Assembly (NCBI RefSeq): GCF_013201935.1
Contig: NZ_CP053833.1
Location: 1,240,001-1,304,000 of the forward strand
Direction of reading: 5' to 3'
From: Arcobacter cloacae
Lineage (GTDB): Bacteria; Campylobacterota; Campylobacteria; Campylobacterales; Arcobacteraceae
Length of the DNA stretch: 64,000 nucleotides
The notes under the pieces are model-generated. The model ran no database searches, was not told the DNA's origin, and worked only from the letters and a program-made list of their open reading frames with translations. The translations under genes and the position numbers were made by a program. Each line of letters begins with the position of its first letter. Position 1 is the first letter of the stretch. Positions 36,369 to 45,106 of the stretch are shown here, piece after piece.

Positions 36369-36786
36369 TGCAATTGACCCATATATTCTAATAGCTTTAG
36401 GAGTTGCTTTTATAGCTTTAGAAGCTTTAATAGTCTCTTTTATAGTTATTTGGTTTGGAATAGGTTTTATTTTAGTTGGAATAATTAGTTATATTTATCC
36501 TTTTTCTGATGCCATTTGGCAAATAGCAATGGTTTGTTTAATCTCTTTAGTATTTATAATTCTTTTAAGAAAAAAAGCCTTAGAAACATTTTTTAGTTCA
36601 AAAAAAGAGCTCACAGATGATTTTTTAAATGAAAAAGGAGTAGGGGAGATAAAAAACTCAAAAGTTTTTTATAAGGGAACTTATTGGGAAATTGATTCAA
36701 AAATTGATGAAAAAGAGTTTATAGATGGTGAAAAGGTTGTAGTTTTAAAAACTTCAAAAAATCATGCAACTATTGAAAAGAAATAG
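36361..36786 (+). CDS. NfeD-like membrane protein
   Basis: About 141 residues from ATG 36361 (AAAGG six bases upstream, overlapping the SPFH gene by 8 bases). Three membrane helices are followed by a C-terminal OB-like strand domain (GVGEIKNSKVFYKGTYWEI). NfeD proteins partner stomatins in the same operon, as here. Confidence 0.85.
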   Translation: MLSAIDPYILIALGVAFIALEALIVSFIVIWFGIGFILVGIISYIYPFSDAIWQIAMVCLISLVFIILLRKKALETFFSSKKELTDDFLNEKGVGEIKNSKVFYKGTYWEIDSKIDEKEFIDGEKVVVLKTSKNHATIEKK

Positions 36787-36842
36787 ATTTTTAAGTTAAA
36801 AATTATTAGAATTCGCAAAAATAATTTTTAAATGGGTGAGAT

Positions 36843-37205
36843 TTGGAACATATTAGAGAAATTTTTTATGCCCTAAGTGTTTTTATTATGGGCTATTTGA
36901 TTTTTAAATATGACATATTTAAACGACTTAGTGAAAAAGGAATAATAAATAGAGATTTTAGTGATTGTTACATACTTAAATATCCAAAACATGCAGAATT
37001 ACATAATAAAGATTTAGTTTATAAAATTGACTTTGATGAATTTTTTAGATTAAATCCTAAACTAAAAGGAAAAATTACTATTATTGAAAGACCAGAAGTA
37101 GACTCTACAAAAGCTTTTGCAGTAAGAGAAGAAGTAGAAGCTAGAAGACAAATAAGAGAAGATTTTTGGGAAAAAAGAAAAAAAAGTAAACAAAAAACTG
37201 CATAA
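36843..37205 (+). CDS. single-TM hypothetical protein (120 aa)
   Basis: TTG start with GGTGAG upstream. One N-terminal membrane helix (IFYALSVFIMGYLIF), then a cytoplasmic domain with many charged residues and a strongly basic tail (WEKRKKSKQK). I recognise no family. It ends in a strong terminator. Confidence 0.65.
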   Translation: MEHIREIFYALSVFIMGYLIFKYDIFKRLSEKGIINRDFSDCYILKYPKHAELHNKDLVYKIDFDEFFRLNPKLKGKITIIERPEVDSTKAFAVREEVEARRQIREDFWEKRKKSKQKTA

Positions 37206-37228
37206 AAAGAGTGAATTTCACTCTTTTT
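37204..37228. terminator. bidirectional terminator between convergent genes
   Basis: A perfect 11-bp stem (37204-37214 with 37218-37228) with a 3-base loop ATT and A5/T5 ends. It sits between the 36843 gene and the minus-strand DsrE-like gene. Confidence 0.85.
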
Positions 37229-37229
37229 A

Positions 37230-37658
37230 TTAATAGCTTATATTTTGATAATCTTTATCTAATAATTTAGCTGCAACTTCAGCTGGTTTTGCTACAGTTA
37301 CTCCTTCAATTAATACAGATTCATCTTTTGAAGCATTTGGTAAGTATAAAGGACAAACTTGAACTTTTGCTCCTTGTTTGATTAACCCTTCAAGTAACAT
37401 TTTTGGAGATTTATCTTGAGGTTTTAAAGTAGGGCTTTCCATACCTTTTACAGCTAAATCTCCAGCATCTGAACATAATGTTACATTTACTTCTTTGTTT
37501 TGTTTTAATGCCATTGTAGATAAAACCATAGCCATCATTTGAGTTTGAGCCTCTTTTACAGTAACTAAAACATTTAAACCTTTTGCACTATTTTCATTTG
37601 CAACAGCAGCAGTTGATAAAACTAAAGATGATAATAAAACTAATAAACCTTTTTTCAT
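37230..37658 (-). CDS. periplasmic DsrE-like protein
   Basis: 142 residues. A Sec signal peptide is cleaved around AVA/NEN (residue 20). The mature part has the DsrE/F fold pattern: VLVTVKEAQTQMMAMVLSTMALK, then Cys62 in VTLCSDAGDLAV and Cys102 in VQVCPLYLPN. DsrE-fold proteins handle sulfane sulfur through cysteines; a periplasmic form suggests sulfur or thiol trafficking. It lies downstream of the membrane protein on the same strand, but a terminator separates them. Confidence 0.7.
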   Translation of the reverse strand: MKKGLLVLLSSLVLSTAAVANENSAKGLNVLVTVKEAQTQMMAMVLSTMALKQNKEVNVTLCSDAGDLAVKGMESPTLKPQDKSPKMLLEGLIKQGAKVQVCPLYLPNASKDESVLIEGVTVAKPAEVAAKLLDKDYQNISY

Positions 37659-37739
37659 ATTAGAAATCCTTATATTAAATTGTTTTAATAAAATAATTAA
37701 AACTTATATAGTTTAGATACTTTTAGCTTATATAAAGAT

Positions 37740-37768
37740 AAAAAGAGAAGTAAATTACTTCTCTTTTT
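37740..37768. terminator. terminator after the membrane protein at 37768
   Basis: A perfect 13-bp stem (37740-37752 with 37756-37768) with loop AAT. It overlaps the membrane-protein stop codon and provides a U tract on the minus strand. Confidence 0.8.
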
Positions 37769-38928
37769 TAGAATGAAAATTTTTTGTATAGTTTAAAAAA
37801 ATAGATAATAGTTTTGAATTGAATATAAATAAATGGAATCATTAAAATAAAGTAGGCAATTGAATATTTAGCAACTATTTCATTAAATGAAAGTCCAAAA
37901 TTTACAAAAAACATACCAAAAACAAAAAAGGCAACACCTGGACAAATAAGTGCAAAAGAAAGAGCTGATTTTTCATTTGATTCTATAAACTTTTCAAAAT
38001 ATCCCATTTTTTTCATAACCATATAACCTAAAATTCCAAAGATAATTTGTAAAGATAAAACAAATGATGTAAATACAAATAATGATGATTTATCTAAAGG
38101 TGTATTATAATTGTGGTCAAGTCCAAAAGATACTCTAATAAATGTAATTCCAAGTAGTGTTAGAATTGGAATAATAATCCAAATAGATGGTGCTGCTTCA
38201 AGATTTAAACCTTGTTCTAACATACTTTTAAAACCAATAGTTAGTTTTATTAACATCAATAACATAGCTAATGAAGCAAAAAATAGAGCTCCAAATATAC
38301 CAATAGAATTAACAACAATATTATGACTCATAGCTCCTGGTGCTGCAAATCCAACAGCTATCATAGATAGAGCAAATATTGAAATCATTTGAGATAAGTT
38401 ATTGTTTTTTGTAAAGTCAAAATCACCTGTTGTTAAAAGTCTTGAGAAATATTCAAAAAATATTTTTAAAGCAAAATATCCAACAACAATAAAACCAATC
38501 AAAGCAAAAGGAAATAAAAACTCAACAACTCCCCAAAGACCAGGGATAAAAACAGCACCTAAAACAAAACAAACATTTATTGTCATAGCATAAGTTAATG
38601 GTAAAGTCATCAAACTTATTTGTGCATTTGAGTTAATCAAGCTTTTATAAGCATCAGTTTTTTTATATAAATTATATTGCTTTGTATTCCAAATTAAAAG
38701 TTTAAAATGTAAAAAAGCAAAGGCAATTATAAAAACCAATGAAAAAGAGATTACAAAAGATAACCAATCTGCTTTTAATAAAGCAGGCATTATATAATCA
38801 TAGGTTGCCATTGGAGTAGTTGGGTGTGGAACTAAAAACATCAAATACATAAAAAATGAGACACTTAATCCTCCAGCACCAAGTGCTGATAAAAAACAAG
38901 TTGGTGAGAATTTTTCTCTTAACGTCAT
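37768..38928 (-). CDS. multi-pass membrane protein, TsoY/TDT-like
   Basis: 386 residues with about ten hydrophobic helices. The N-terminus KFSPTCFLSALGAGGLSVSF (Cys11) resembles the family that I recall being called TsoY (seleno)protein in Campylobacterota, in which some members may carry selenocysteine; the overall shape is like the TDT/SLAC1 transporters. I am moderately sure of the resemblance but not of any function. It is divergent from the outer-membrane/TonB cluster and next to a DsrE-like sulfur protein. Confidence 0.55.
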   Translation of the reverse strand: MTLREKFSPTCFLSALGAGGLSVSFFMYLMFLVPHPTTPMATYDYIMPALLKADWLSFVISFSLVFIIAFAFLHFKLLIWNTKQYNLYKKTDAYKSLINSNAQISLMTLPLTYAMTINVCFVLGAVFIPGLWGVVEFLFPFALIGFIVVGYFALKIFFEYFSRLLTTGDFDFTKNNNLSQMISIFALSMIAVGFAAPGAMSHNIVVNSIGIFGALFFASLAMLLMLIKLTIGFKSMLEQGLNLEAAPSIWIIIPILTLLGITFIRVSFGLDHNYNTPLDKSSLFVFTSFVLSLQIIFGILGYMVMKKMGYFEKFIESNEKSALSFALICPGVAFFVFGMFFVNFGLSFNEIVAKYSIAYFILMIPFIYIQFKTIIYFFKLYKKFSF

Positions 38929-39070
38929 ATTAATCCTTAATAAAATTTTTTCTTATGGTACTTTAAATTATATTAAAAACTTATGAATAAATTATAATTT
39001 ATTATTATACTGCAACTAAGTTGCATATAAACTTTTTTTGGTTAGTATTCAAAAAAATAGAGGAAAATAT
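38929..39070. promoter_or_regulatory. divergent control region, membrane protein / outer-membrane barrel
   Basis: 142 bases between divergent starts. TATACT (39006-39011) is a plausible -10 for the plus-strand genes. The adjacent ATTATAATTTATTATTATA stretch is AT-rich and could cover a Fur-type site, but no convincing 19-bp Fur box can be drawn by eye. Confidence 0.3.
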
Positions 39071-39913
39071 ATGAAAAAAATCATTTTAACAACAGCATTT
39101 TTAACTTCATGTTTATTTGCTAATAGTGAGATTTCTACAAATTATACTTATAAAGATTATATAAATTCAAAAACTAAAACTAAAGGAAAAACTTTTGATT
39201 ATAGATTTTTACACAATTTTGAAAATAGTCAAATAACTATAAATTTTGAAGATAGTTTGACTAAAAGAGAGAATGAAATAACTAAAGCAAAACTTACTTC
39301 ACTAGAAGTTGAAAAACTAAGCTTTAAATATCTTTATAATTTAAATGAGAATTATTCAGTAAAAACTTCTTTTTTAAATATAGAAGACAATTTAGCTCCA
39401 ACTGATGATGGAAAAGTTTATGGTATAGGAATAATAAATAAAAATAGTTTTTTTGATATAAAAGTAGATACATATTTGAGTGACTATGAGGATTTTAATG
39501 TAAATCAATATGATTTGACATTTATTAAAAAATTTAAAATAGAAGAGGTAAATTTTCAAGCTTCATTAGGAACAAAATACATAAATATAAATGGTGAAAA
39601 ATATGGTAATTATATCTTAAAAGATAAAGAATTTTTAAGCACTTTTTTTAATATAAATGGAAATTATAAAGGATTTATTGCTGGTATTGGTTTTGTAAAA
39701 GGTGATAGATTATTTACAGTTTTTGATGATGGATTAAAAGTTGAGCATCACGCTTTAAGACAAAATGAGACTTATAGTTTGAATCTTGGAAAAAAATTTA
39801 AACATATTGACATTATGGCTAGATATATCTATTCTAAAGGTGATGAATTACCTGAAAATAGAGATGATGTAAAATCTAAATTTACATCAATTGCAGTAAG
39901 TTATAAATTCTAA
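39071..39913 (+). CDS. outer-membrane beta-barrel protein
   Basis: About 280 residues from ATG 39071 (AGGAAAATAT upstream). The signal peptide is cut near LFA/NSE. The mature chain is a series of alternating amphipathic strands and ends in SYKF with a terminal Phe, the outer-membrane insertion signal. It has no TonB plug. It is 66 bases before the TonB-dependent receptor and probably works with it. Confidence 0.75.
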   Translation: MKKIILTTAFLTSCLFANSEISTNYTYKDYINSKTKTKGKTFDYRFLHNFENSQITINFEDSLTKRENEITKAKLTSLEVEKLSFKYLYNLNENYSVKTSFLNIEDNLAPTDDGKVYGIGIINKNSFFDIKVDTYLSDYEDFNVNQYDLTFIKKFKIEEVNFQASLGTKYININGEKYGNYILKDKEFLSTFFNINGNYKGFIAGIGFVKGDRLFTVFDDGLKVEHHALRQNETYSLNLGKKFKHIDIMARYIYSKGDELPENRDDVKSKFTSIAVSYKF

Positions 39914-39979
39914 AAAAAAATTAACAAAAAGTTAACAGTTTCATTCTATGATTTCGAAAATTTACTTTTAAGGAACAGA

Positions 39980-42088
39980 ATGAAACTGAAGTATTCTATA
40001 TTTGCATTAATTGCACTAAATGCAAGTTTATTAGCAGATGAAGTAGTAACATTAGAACAAATGTCAGTTACTGCAACAAAAATTGAAAAAGCTACAAAAG
40101 AAATAAGTGAAAGTATTGCAGTTGTAGATGAAAAAACTATTGAAGATAAAAATATTTTAAATATTCAAGATGCTTTACAAAATATTCCAGGTGTTATAGC
40201 TGAATCTTCATCAAATAGTCCAAGTCCAAGACTTATAATAAGAGGTGCTGGATTAAAAGCAAGATTTGGAGTAAGAGAAATTATGGTGATGAAAGATGGT
40301 GTTCCTATGACTGACCCTGATTCATTTACTAGATTTGATTTTATTGATATGCAAGATGTTTCAAGTATTGAAGTTCAAAAAGGACCTGGTTCTATAAATG
40401 CTGTTAATTCAACTGGTGGAGTTATTCAATTAATCACAAAATCAGTTTTTGATGAAGATAAAAATAGTATTAAAGTTGGTGCGGGAAATGATAATCAAAG
40501 AAATGTAAACCTTAAATTAAGAGGCGCAATAGATGAAAATGATTTTGCTTCGTTCACACTTAGTTCTAGAAAAATAAATAACTCATGGAGAGATAATAAT
40601 GAATTTGATACAACGCAAGTTACTTTAAAATATGGTCATATTTTTGATGATGAAGCAACAATTGAAAATGAACTTTCATATACAGAATCAAATTTGAATC
40701 TTCCAGCTTCTATGACAAAAAATGAGTTTGAAGAGTTTAAAAAAAGTGGAAAACAACATGACACTTCAAATCAATGGCAGCATAGTGCAAGAGATTCAAA
40801 AATAATATCATTAAATAGTAAATATGAAAAAGAAGTAGGAGATATTACTTATAAACCTAGATTTTATTTTAACTCTTGGGAACATTTTCATCCTGTTACA
40901 GGTCTTATAAATGATGCAGATGATAATAAAGTTTTTGGAACAGATTTAGAGTTTAATCTAGCTCATAAATTATTCTCAAAAGATGCAATGCTTGTTGGTG
41001 GTTTAACTTTGAAAATGGATAAAACAAATGATGCTAAGAAGTATCAATATAGAGATATTCAAACTCAAACTGTAACATCAGGTTGGCCACCTTCAAGTGT
41101 AACTCAAATAGTAAAAACTTTATCAAATGAAAAAGGTGCATTGTCATCAACTGAAGATTCTCAAACTTTACTTTATGGTGCTTATTTAATGGAAAGTTTT
41201 AAAGTAACTGATAAATTAGGTTTTGATATTAGTACAAGAGTAGATAAATTGAAATTTGATATAGATGGAAATGAAATTACTAAATATGATTATGCATCAA
41301 AAAGTTATAAAGCTGGTATTGGTGAATATGCAATTGATAGTTCATTTACACTTTTATCAGGAAAACTAGGTTCAACTTATGCAATTACAGATAATACAAA
41401 TATTTATGCCTCAATTGCAGGTGCAAACCAAGCACCAACAACAAGTGAATTAGGTGAAAATGAAGATTTAAAAAAATCACAAAGTATAAATTATGAAGTT
41501 GGTTTAAAAACTAGAACTGATAAATATAGTTCTGATTTAGCACTTTTTCAAAATTTTGTAGATGATGAAATTATTCAAATCAAAGATGCAAATGGAAATT
41601 CTATTTATGATAATGCAGGAAAAACAGATAAAAAAGGTTTGGAGTATAATATAGCTTATGATTTAACTTCTTCTATACAAGTAGGTGGAGCTTACGCTTA
41701 TAGTGATTTTAAATTTGATACTTTTAATGAACAGGTACGAGGAAGTTTAGTTTCAAGAGATGGAAATTACCTACCATATATTCCAAAAAATCAATACTCA
41801 TTATTTGCAGCTTACAATTTAGCAAATGGATTCAAAACAAGAGTAACTACAAGAACATATGGAAGTTATTATATGGATAATGCAAACACGCAAAAATATG
41901 AAGGTTATGATTTAATCACTGATTTTATGATTGGTTATGAAAAAAATAATCACAATATTCAGTTAAATATCAACAACTTATTTGACAAATATTATGCTTC
42001 AGAAGCTTCAAAAGATGTTTTTGGTGTTGAGTCATATAAAGCTGCAACTCCTAGAATGACGATGCTTACTTATACATACAAATTTTAG
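39980..42088 (+). CDS. TonB-dependent outer-membrane receptor
   Basis: 702 residues. Signal peptide (LNASLLADE), a TonB-box-like segment VTLEQMSVTATK, a plug domain (LNIQDALQNIPGV, RLIIRGAG, SIEVQKGPGS) and a 22-strand-type barrel ending YTYKF. The ligand is unknown; a metal chelate is likely given the polyferredoxin and ExbBD-TonB genes that follow directly. Confidence 0.92.
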   Translation: MKLKYSIFALIALNASLLADEVVTLEQMSVTATKIEKATKEISESIAVVDEKTIEDKNILNIQDALQNIPGVIAESSSNSPSPRLIIRGAGLKARFGVREIMVMKDGVPMTDPDSFTRFDFIDMQDVSSIEVQKGPGSINAVNSTGGVIQLITKSVFDEDKNSIKVGAGNDNQRNVNLKLRGAIDENDFASFTLSSRKINNSWRDNNEFDTTQVTLKYGHIFDDEATIENELSYTESNLNLPASMTKNEFEEFKKSGKQHDTSNQWQHSARDSKIISLNSKYEKEVGDITYKPRFYFNSWEHFHPVTGLINDADDNKVFGTDLEFNLAHKLFSKDAMLVGGLTLKMDKTNDAKKYQYRDIQTQTVTSGWPPSSVTQIVKTLSNEKGALSSTEDSQTLLYGAYLMESFKVTDKLGFDISTRVDKLKFDIDGNEITKYDYASKSYKAGIGEYAIDSSFTLLSGKLGSTYAITDNTNIYASIAGANQAPTTSELGENEDLKKSQSINYEVGLKTRTDKYSSDLALFQNFVDDEIIQIKDANGNSIYDNAGKTDKKGLEYNIAYDLTSSIQVGGAYAYSDFKFDTFNEQVRGSLVSRDGNYLPYIPKNQYSLFAAYNLANGFKTRVTTRTYGSYYMDNANTQKYEGYDLITDFMIGYEKNNHNIQLNINNLFDKYYASEASKDVFGVESYKAATPRMTMLTYTYKF

Positions 42089-42097
42089 GAAATAGTT

Positions 42098-43528
42098 ATG
42101 GTTAATTTTGTTGATAGAGATAAAAATGATATTTTTGGAATGCCAATTTTAAACATTATTTTTAAAAATAGAGTTTTTTTAAGAATTATTCAATTTTTAG
42201 TTTTAGGATTATTTATTTATGCAATTTATTTTGGTTTTATAAATCCAACAAAAGAAGAAAATCTTTTTACAACAGGACTTTTTTGGGGATTGTTTTGGCC
42301 ATTTTTTATGGTTACAACACTTTCAACTTTAGGAAGAGTTTTTTGTGGGGTTTGTCCCCATGGTTTCATAGGAAAATATATCACTAACTTTGGATTGAAG
42401 AAAAAAATTCCAAAAGCTTTGGCTAATCCTTTTATTGGAGTATTTTTACTATTTCTTGGTTGGTGGGCTACATATTATATGTATCCTGAGTTTTTTAAAA
42501 CACCTTATGCAACAGCACTTTTATTTTTTATTATGACTTTAGTTGCTGTTGTTTTTTATTATATTTATGATGAGATGGCTTACTGTAAATACATTTGTCC
42601 AATTGGAACTATGACAAAAGTTTTTTCAAAAGTAGGGTTTACAAAACTTGAAACATATAAAGAACATTGCTCAAATTGTAAAACTTTTGATTGTGCAATT
42701 GCTTGTTCTTATAATTTAAAACCATTTACTTTTGAGAAAAAAAATTCTATGGAAGATTGTACTTTATGTATGGATTGTAGTAGTGTTTGTGAAAGTGTGG
42801 CTTTTAAATTTAAAAAACCTTCAAGCACTTTATTTGATAAATTTAAAACTTCGAAATCAGAAGTTTGGGCTTTGATTTTTATAACTGCTGCCATTAGTAT
42901 AACTATGGGATTTCATCACGCTTTAGGAAGAAGTGCTATTGTTGAAGAGTTTTTTTGGACAAAAACTGCTAGATATTTTGAAACATTTATAAATTTTGGA
43001 ACTATTGATACTGTGGGGCTTTTTGCATTTTTTTATGCCGTTTTAATCTCTATAGTTTTAAGTGTTGGTGGAATGTTTATAGCTTCTAAGATTATGAGAG
43101 TTGATTTTAATACTACATTTTATACTTTAGGTTATGCTTTTGCTCCATTGTTTATAATTGGTGGTTTATCTCATATTGGAGAGTTCTTCTTTTATTCTTA
43201 TGCTTCAAATATAGTAAATGGTTTTAACCAAGCTTTTGCTTTAGGATTAGAGAGTATGAAACCATTAGCAACCAGAAAAGATTCATGGGTACATATTTTT
43301 AATATTTTTACTCATATAGGTTATATTTGGGCTTTTTTATTAATGATTGTTAGGTTAAAACTTATAAATAGTACAAAAACTTTGAAAATATTAGCATTTC
43401 CTTTTGCCTCTGCTTTAATAGTTTTTTATATGAGTATTAGCTTTTACAAAGGATATGTTTTTAAAACTTATGGTGTAAATAAAAATGGTCATAATCATTC
43501 ATCTCATCAAATAAAAATTAAGGAATAA
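42098..43528 (+). CDS. membrane polyferredoxin (NapH/CcoG/NosR-like)
   Basis: 476 residues with about ten membrane helices. The membrane motifs FCGVCPHG (near helix 3) and YCKYICPIG are the NapH/NosR pair, followed by two 4Fe-4S motifs (HCSNCKTFDCAIAC; DCTLCMDCSSVCES). The C-terminal helical half contains several His residues (MGFHHALG, GGLSHIGEFF) that might bind heme or metal. It could carry electrons across the inner membrane to reduce an imported metal or its chelate. It lies between the receptor and exbB. Confidence 0.75.
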   Translation: MVNFVDRDKNDIFGMPILNIIFKNRVFLRIIQFLVLGLFIYAIYFGFINPTKEENLFTTGLFWGLFWPFFMVTTLSTLGRVFCGVCPHGFIGKYITNFGLKKKIPKALANPFIGVFLLFLGWWATYYMYPEFFKTPYATALLFFIMTLVAVVFYYIYDEMAYCKYICPIGTMTKVFSKVGFTKLETYKEHCSNCKTFDCAIACSYNLKPFTFEKKNSMEDCTLCMDCSSVCESVAFKFKKPSSTLFDKFKTSKSEVWALIFITAAISITMGFHHALGRSAIVEEFFWTKTARYFETFINFGTIDTVGLFAFFYAVLISIVLSVGGMFIASKIMRVDFNTTFYTLGYAFAPLFIIGGLSHIGEFFFYSYASNIVNGFNQAFALGLESMKPLATRKDSWVHIFNIFTHIGYIWAFLLMIVRLKLINSTKTLKILAFPFASALIVFYMSISFYKGYVFKTYGVNKNGHNHSSHQIKIKE

Positions 43529-43529
43529 T

Positions 43530-43955
43530 ATGGATATAGAGACACTAAAACATATGGTAGATTATGGAGTAATAGGACTTCTAGTATTTATGAGTTTTAT
43601 AGCTGTTTGGTTTTTTATAGAAAGGGTAATTTTTTATAGAAAAATTAATATAAGAAATTATAAAAATAAAAAACAACTAGATGTAGCATTAACAAAACAT
43701 TTAACAATAATAGGAACAATAGCTTCAAATTCACCATATATTGGATTACTAGGAACCGTATTAGCTATTATGCTAACTTTTATGACAATGGGAAGTGGAG
43801 ATATAGATGCAGCAAATATAATGAGTTCATTAGCACTAGCATTAAAAGCAACAGCAGTAGGTTTAGTAGTAGCAATTATATCAATGGTGTTTTATAATAT
43901 TTTAGGAAGATATGCAGAAGTATTGGAGAGTTTATATGAAACTGAAGAAGTATGA
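43530..43955 (+). CDS. exbB: ExbB-like proton channel subunit
   Basis: 141 residues of the MotA/TolQ/ExbB family, three membrane helices with the conserved LLGTVLAIMLTF and ALKATAVGLVVAIISM. It is on the short side, typical for Campylobacterota. It powers TonB with ExbD. Confidence 0.9.
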   Translation: MDIETLKHMVDYGVIGLLVFMSFIAVWFFIERVIFYRKINIRNYKNKKQLDVALTKHLTIIGTIASNSPYIGLLGTVLAIMLTFMTMGSGDIDAANIMSSLALALKATAVGLVVAIISMVFYNILGRYAEVLESLYETEEV

Positions 43956-44313
43956 TTCAATAAATGTAATACCATTTATTGATGTATTACTTGTATTATT
44001 AGCAATAGTTTTATTAACTTCTACTTTTATTACAAGAGGCATTATTCCTATTTCTTTACCAGAAGCTTCAAATGCAAATACTCTAAAAGCAAATAAAGAG
44101 ATAATCATAGTTATAAGAGATGATGGAACTCTATTTTGTAATAATAATATAGAGGGTTTAAAGAATATAGAAGAACATATTTTACAATTTCCCAAAGATA
44201 CGCCAATACATATAAATAGCGATAAAAATTCAAAATTTGAAATTTTTGTATCTGTTTTAGATATGTTAAAAAGATACGAATATTCAAACATTTCAATAGT
44301 GACTGAAAAATGA
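43936..44313 (+). CDS. exbD: ExbD-like TonB-motor subunit
   Basis: About 126 residues from ATG 43936 (GGAG upstream; MKLKKYDSINVIPFIDVLLV), overlapping exbB by 20 bases. A single N-terminal helix holds the conserved membrane aspartate in IPFIDVLLVLLAIV. The C-terminal periplasmic domain is of ExbD/TolR type. Confidence 0.9.
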   Translation: MKLKKYDSINVIPFIDVLLVLLAIVLLTSTFITRGIIPISLPEASNANTLKANKEIIIVIRDDGTLFCNNNIEGLKNIEEHILQFPKDTPIHINSDKNSKFEIFVSVLDMLKRYEYSNISIVTEK

Positions 44314-45038
44314 ATAGATATTTCAACTCGTTTTTAATAACTTTAGTTTTTTATGCTTTTTTTGCCTTTTTGATTTTTTATCTTTTTATGGATAAAAAGA
44401 TAATTTTAGATGAACCTAAAACTATTCAAAAAATATCTTTAAGTCATATTGAGTTAGAAAAAAAGCCAGTTGTTAATCAATTAATTGAAGAAAATATTAT
44501 ACAAGAAGAAAAAAAAGAGCAAATCAAAGAAGAGATTAAGCCAACATCAAAAAAAGAAGTTGTTAAAAAAGAAGAGAAGAAAAAGGTTCAAGAAAAACCA
44601 AAAGAGAAAAAAATAGAAAAAGAAGAAGTAGCTAAGAAAGAGGAAACTAAAGAGCAAAAAAATCCTATAAAAGAGGAAAATGTAAAAGAAAATATAATAA
44701 ATAATGATATACAAAAAGAAACAAAAGAATTGGTAGCTACAAAACCAGTAATTGATGAAAAAAAAGAGTATTTAGAAAAACATTTGGCACTTATTAGAGA
44801 TTTGATAAATCAAAATGTAAAATATCCTCTAAAAGCTAAAAAGTTATCAATTCAAGGAGTTGTAACTGTAAAATTTAAACTAAATGAAAATGGAACAGTT
44901 CAAAATATTATCATAGTAGATGGGCATAAATTTTTACAAAATGCAACAATTGAAGCAATTGAAGAGGCTTCAAAAAAGTTCCCAAAAACAAATAAAAGTA
45001 TAGAGATTCAAATTCCAATAGAGTATAAGTTAATCTAA
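44310..45038 (+). CDS. tonB: TonB protein
   Basis: 242 residues. One N-terminal membrane helix, a very long Lys/Glu-rich (not Pro-rich) spacer (~50-150), and a C-terminal TonB domain (NVKYPLKAKKLSIQGVVTVKF; IEIQIPIEYKL). It overlaps exbD by four bases. It transmits the ExbBD-derived energy to the receptor. Confidence 0.9.
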   Translation: MNRYFNSFLITLVFYAFFAFLIFYLFMDKKIILDEPKTIQKISLSHIELEKKPVVNQLIEENIIQEEKKEQIKEEIKPTSKKEVVKKEEKKKVQEKPKEKKIEKEEVAKKEETKEQKNPIKEENVKENIINNDIQKETKELVATKPVIDEKKEYLEKHLALIRDLINQNVKYPLKAKKLSIQGVVTVKFKLNENGTVQNIIIVDGHKFLQNATIEAIEEASKKFPKTNKSIEIQIPIEYKLI

Positions 45039-45106
45039 AAAAGTCATTTGTGAGTAAATAGTTTGTTATAATCTTTTAATAATTTTTAATAAAGAAAGAT
45101 TTAACA

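Noticed and set aside
38985-39012. Fur box before the outer-membrane/TonB cluster
   Set aside because: The stretch is AT-rich but does not form a clear 19-bp Fur dyad; it is kept only as a weak regulatory note.
44111-44326. Minus-strand ORFs opposite exbD
   Set aside because: They overlap the well-supported exbD frame entirely and show no motif or start signal.
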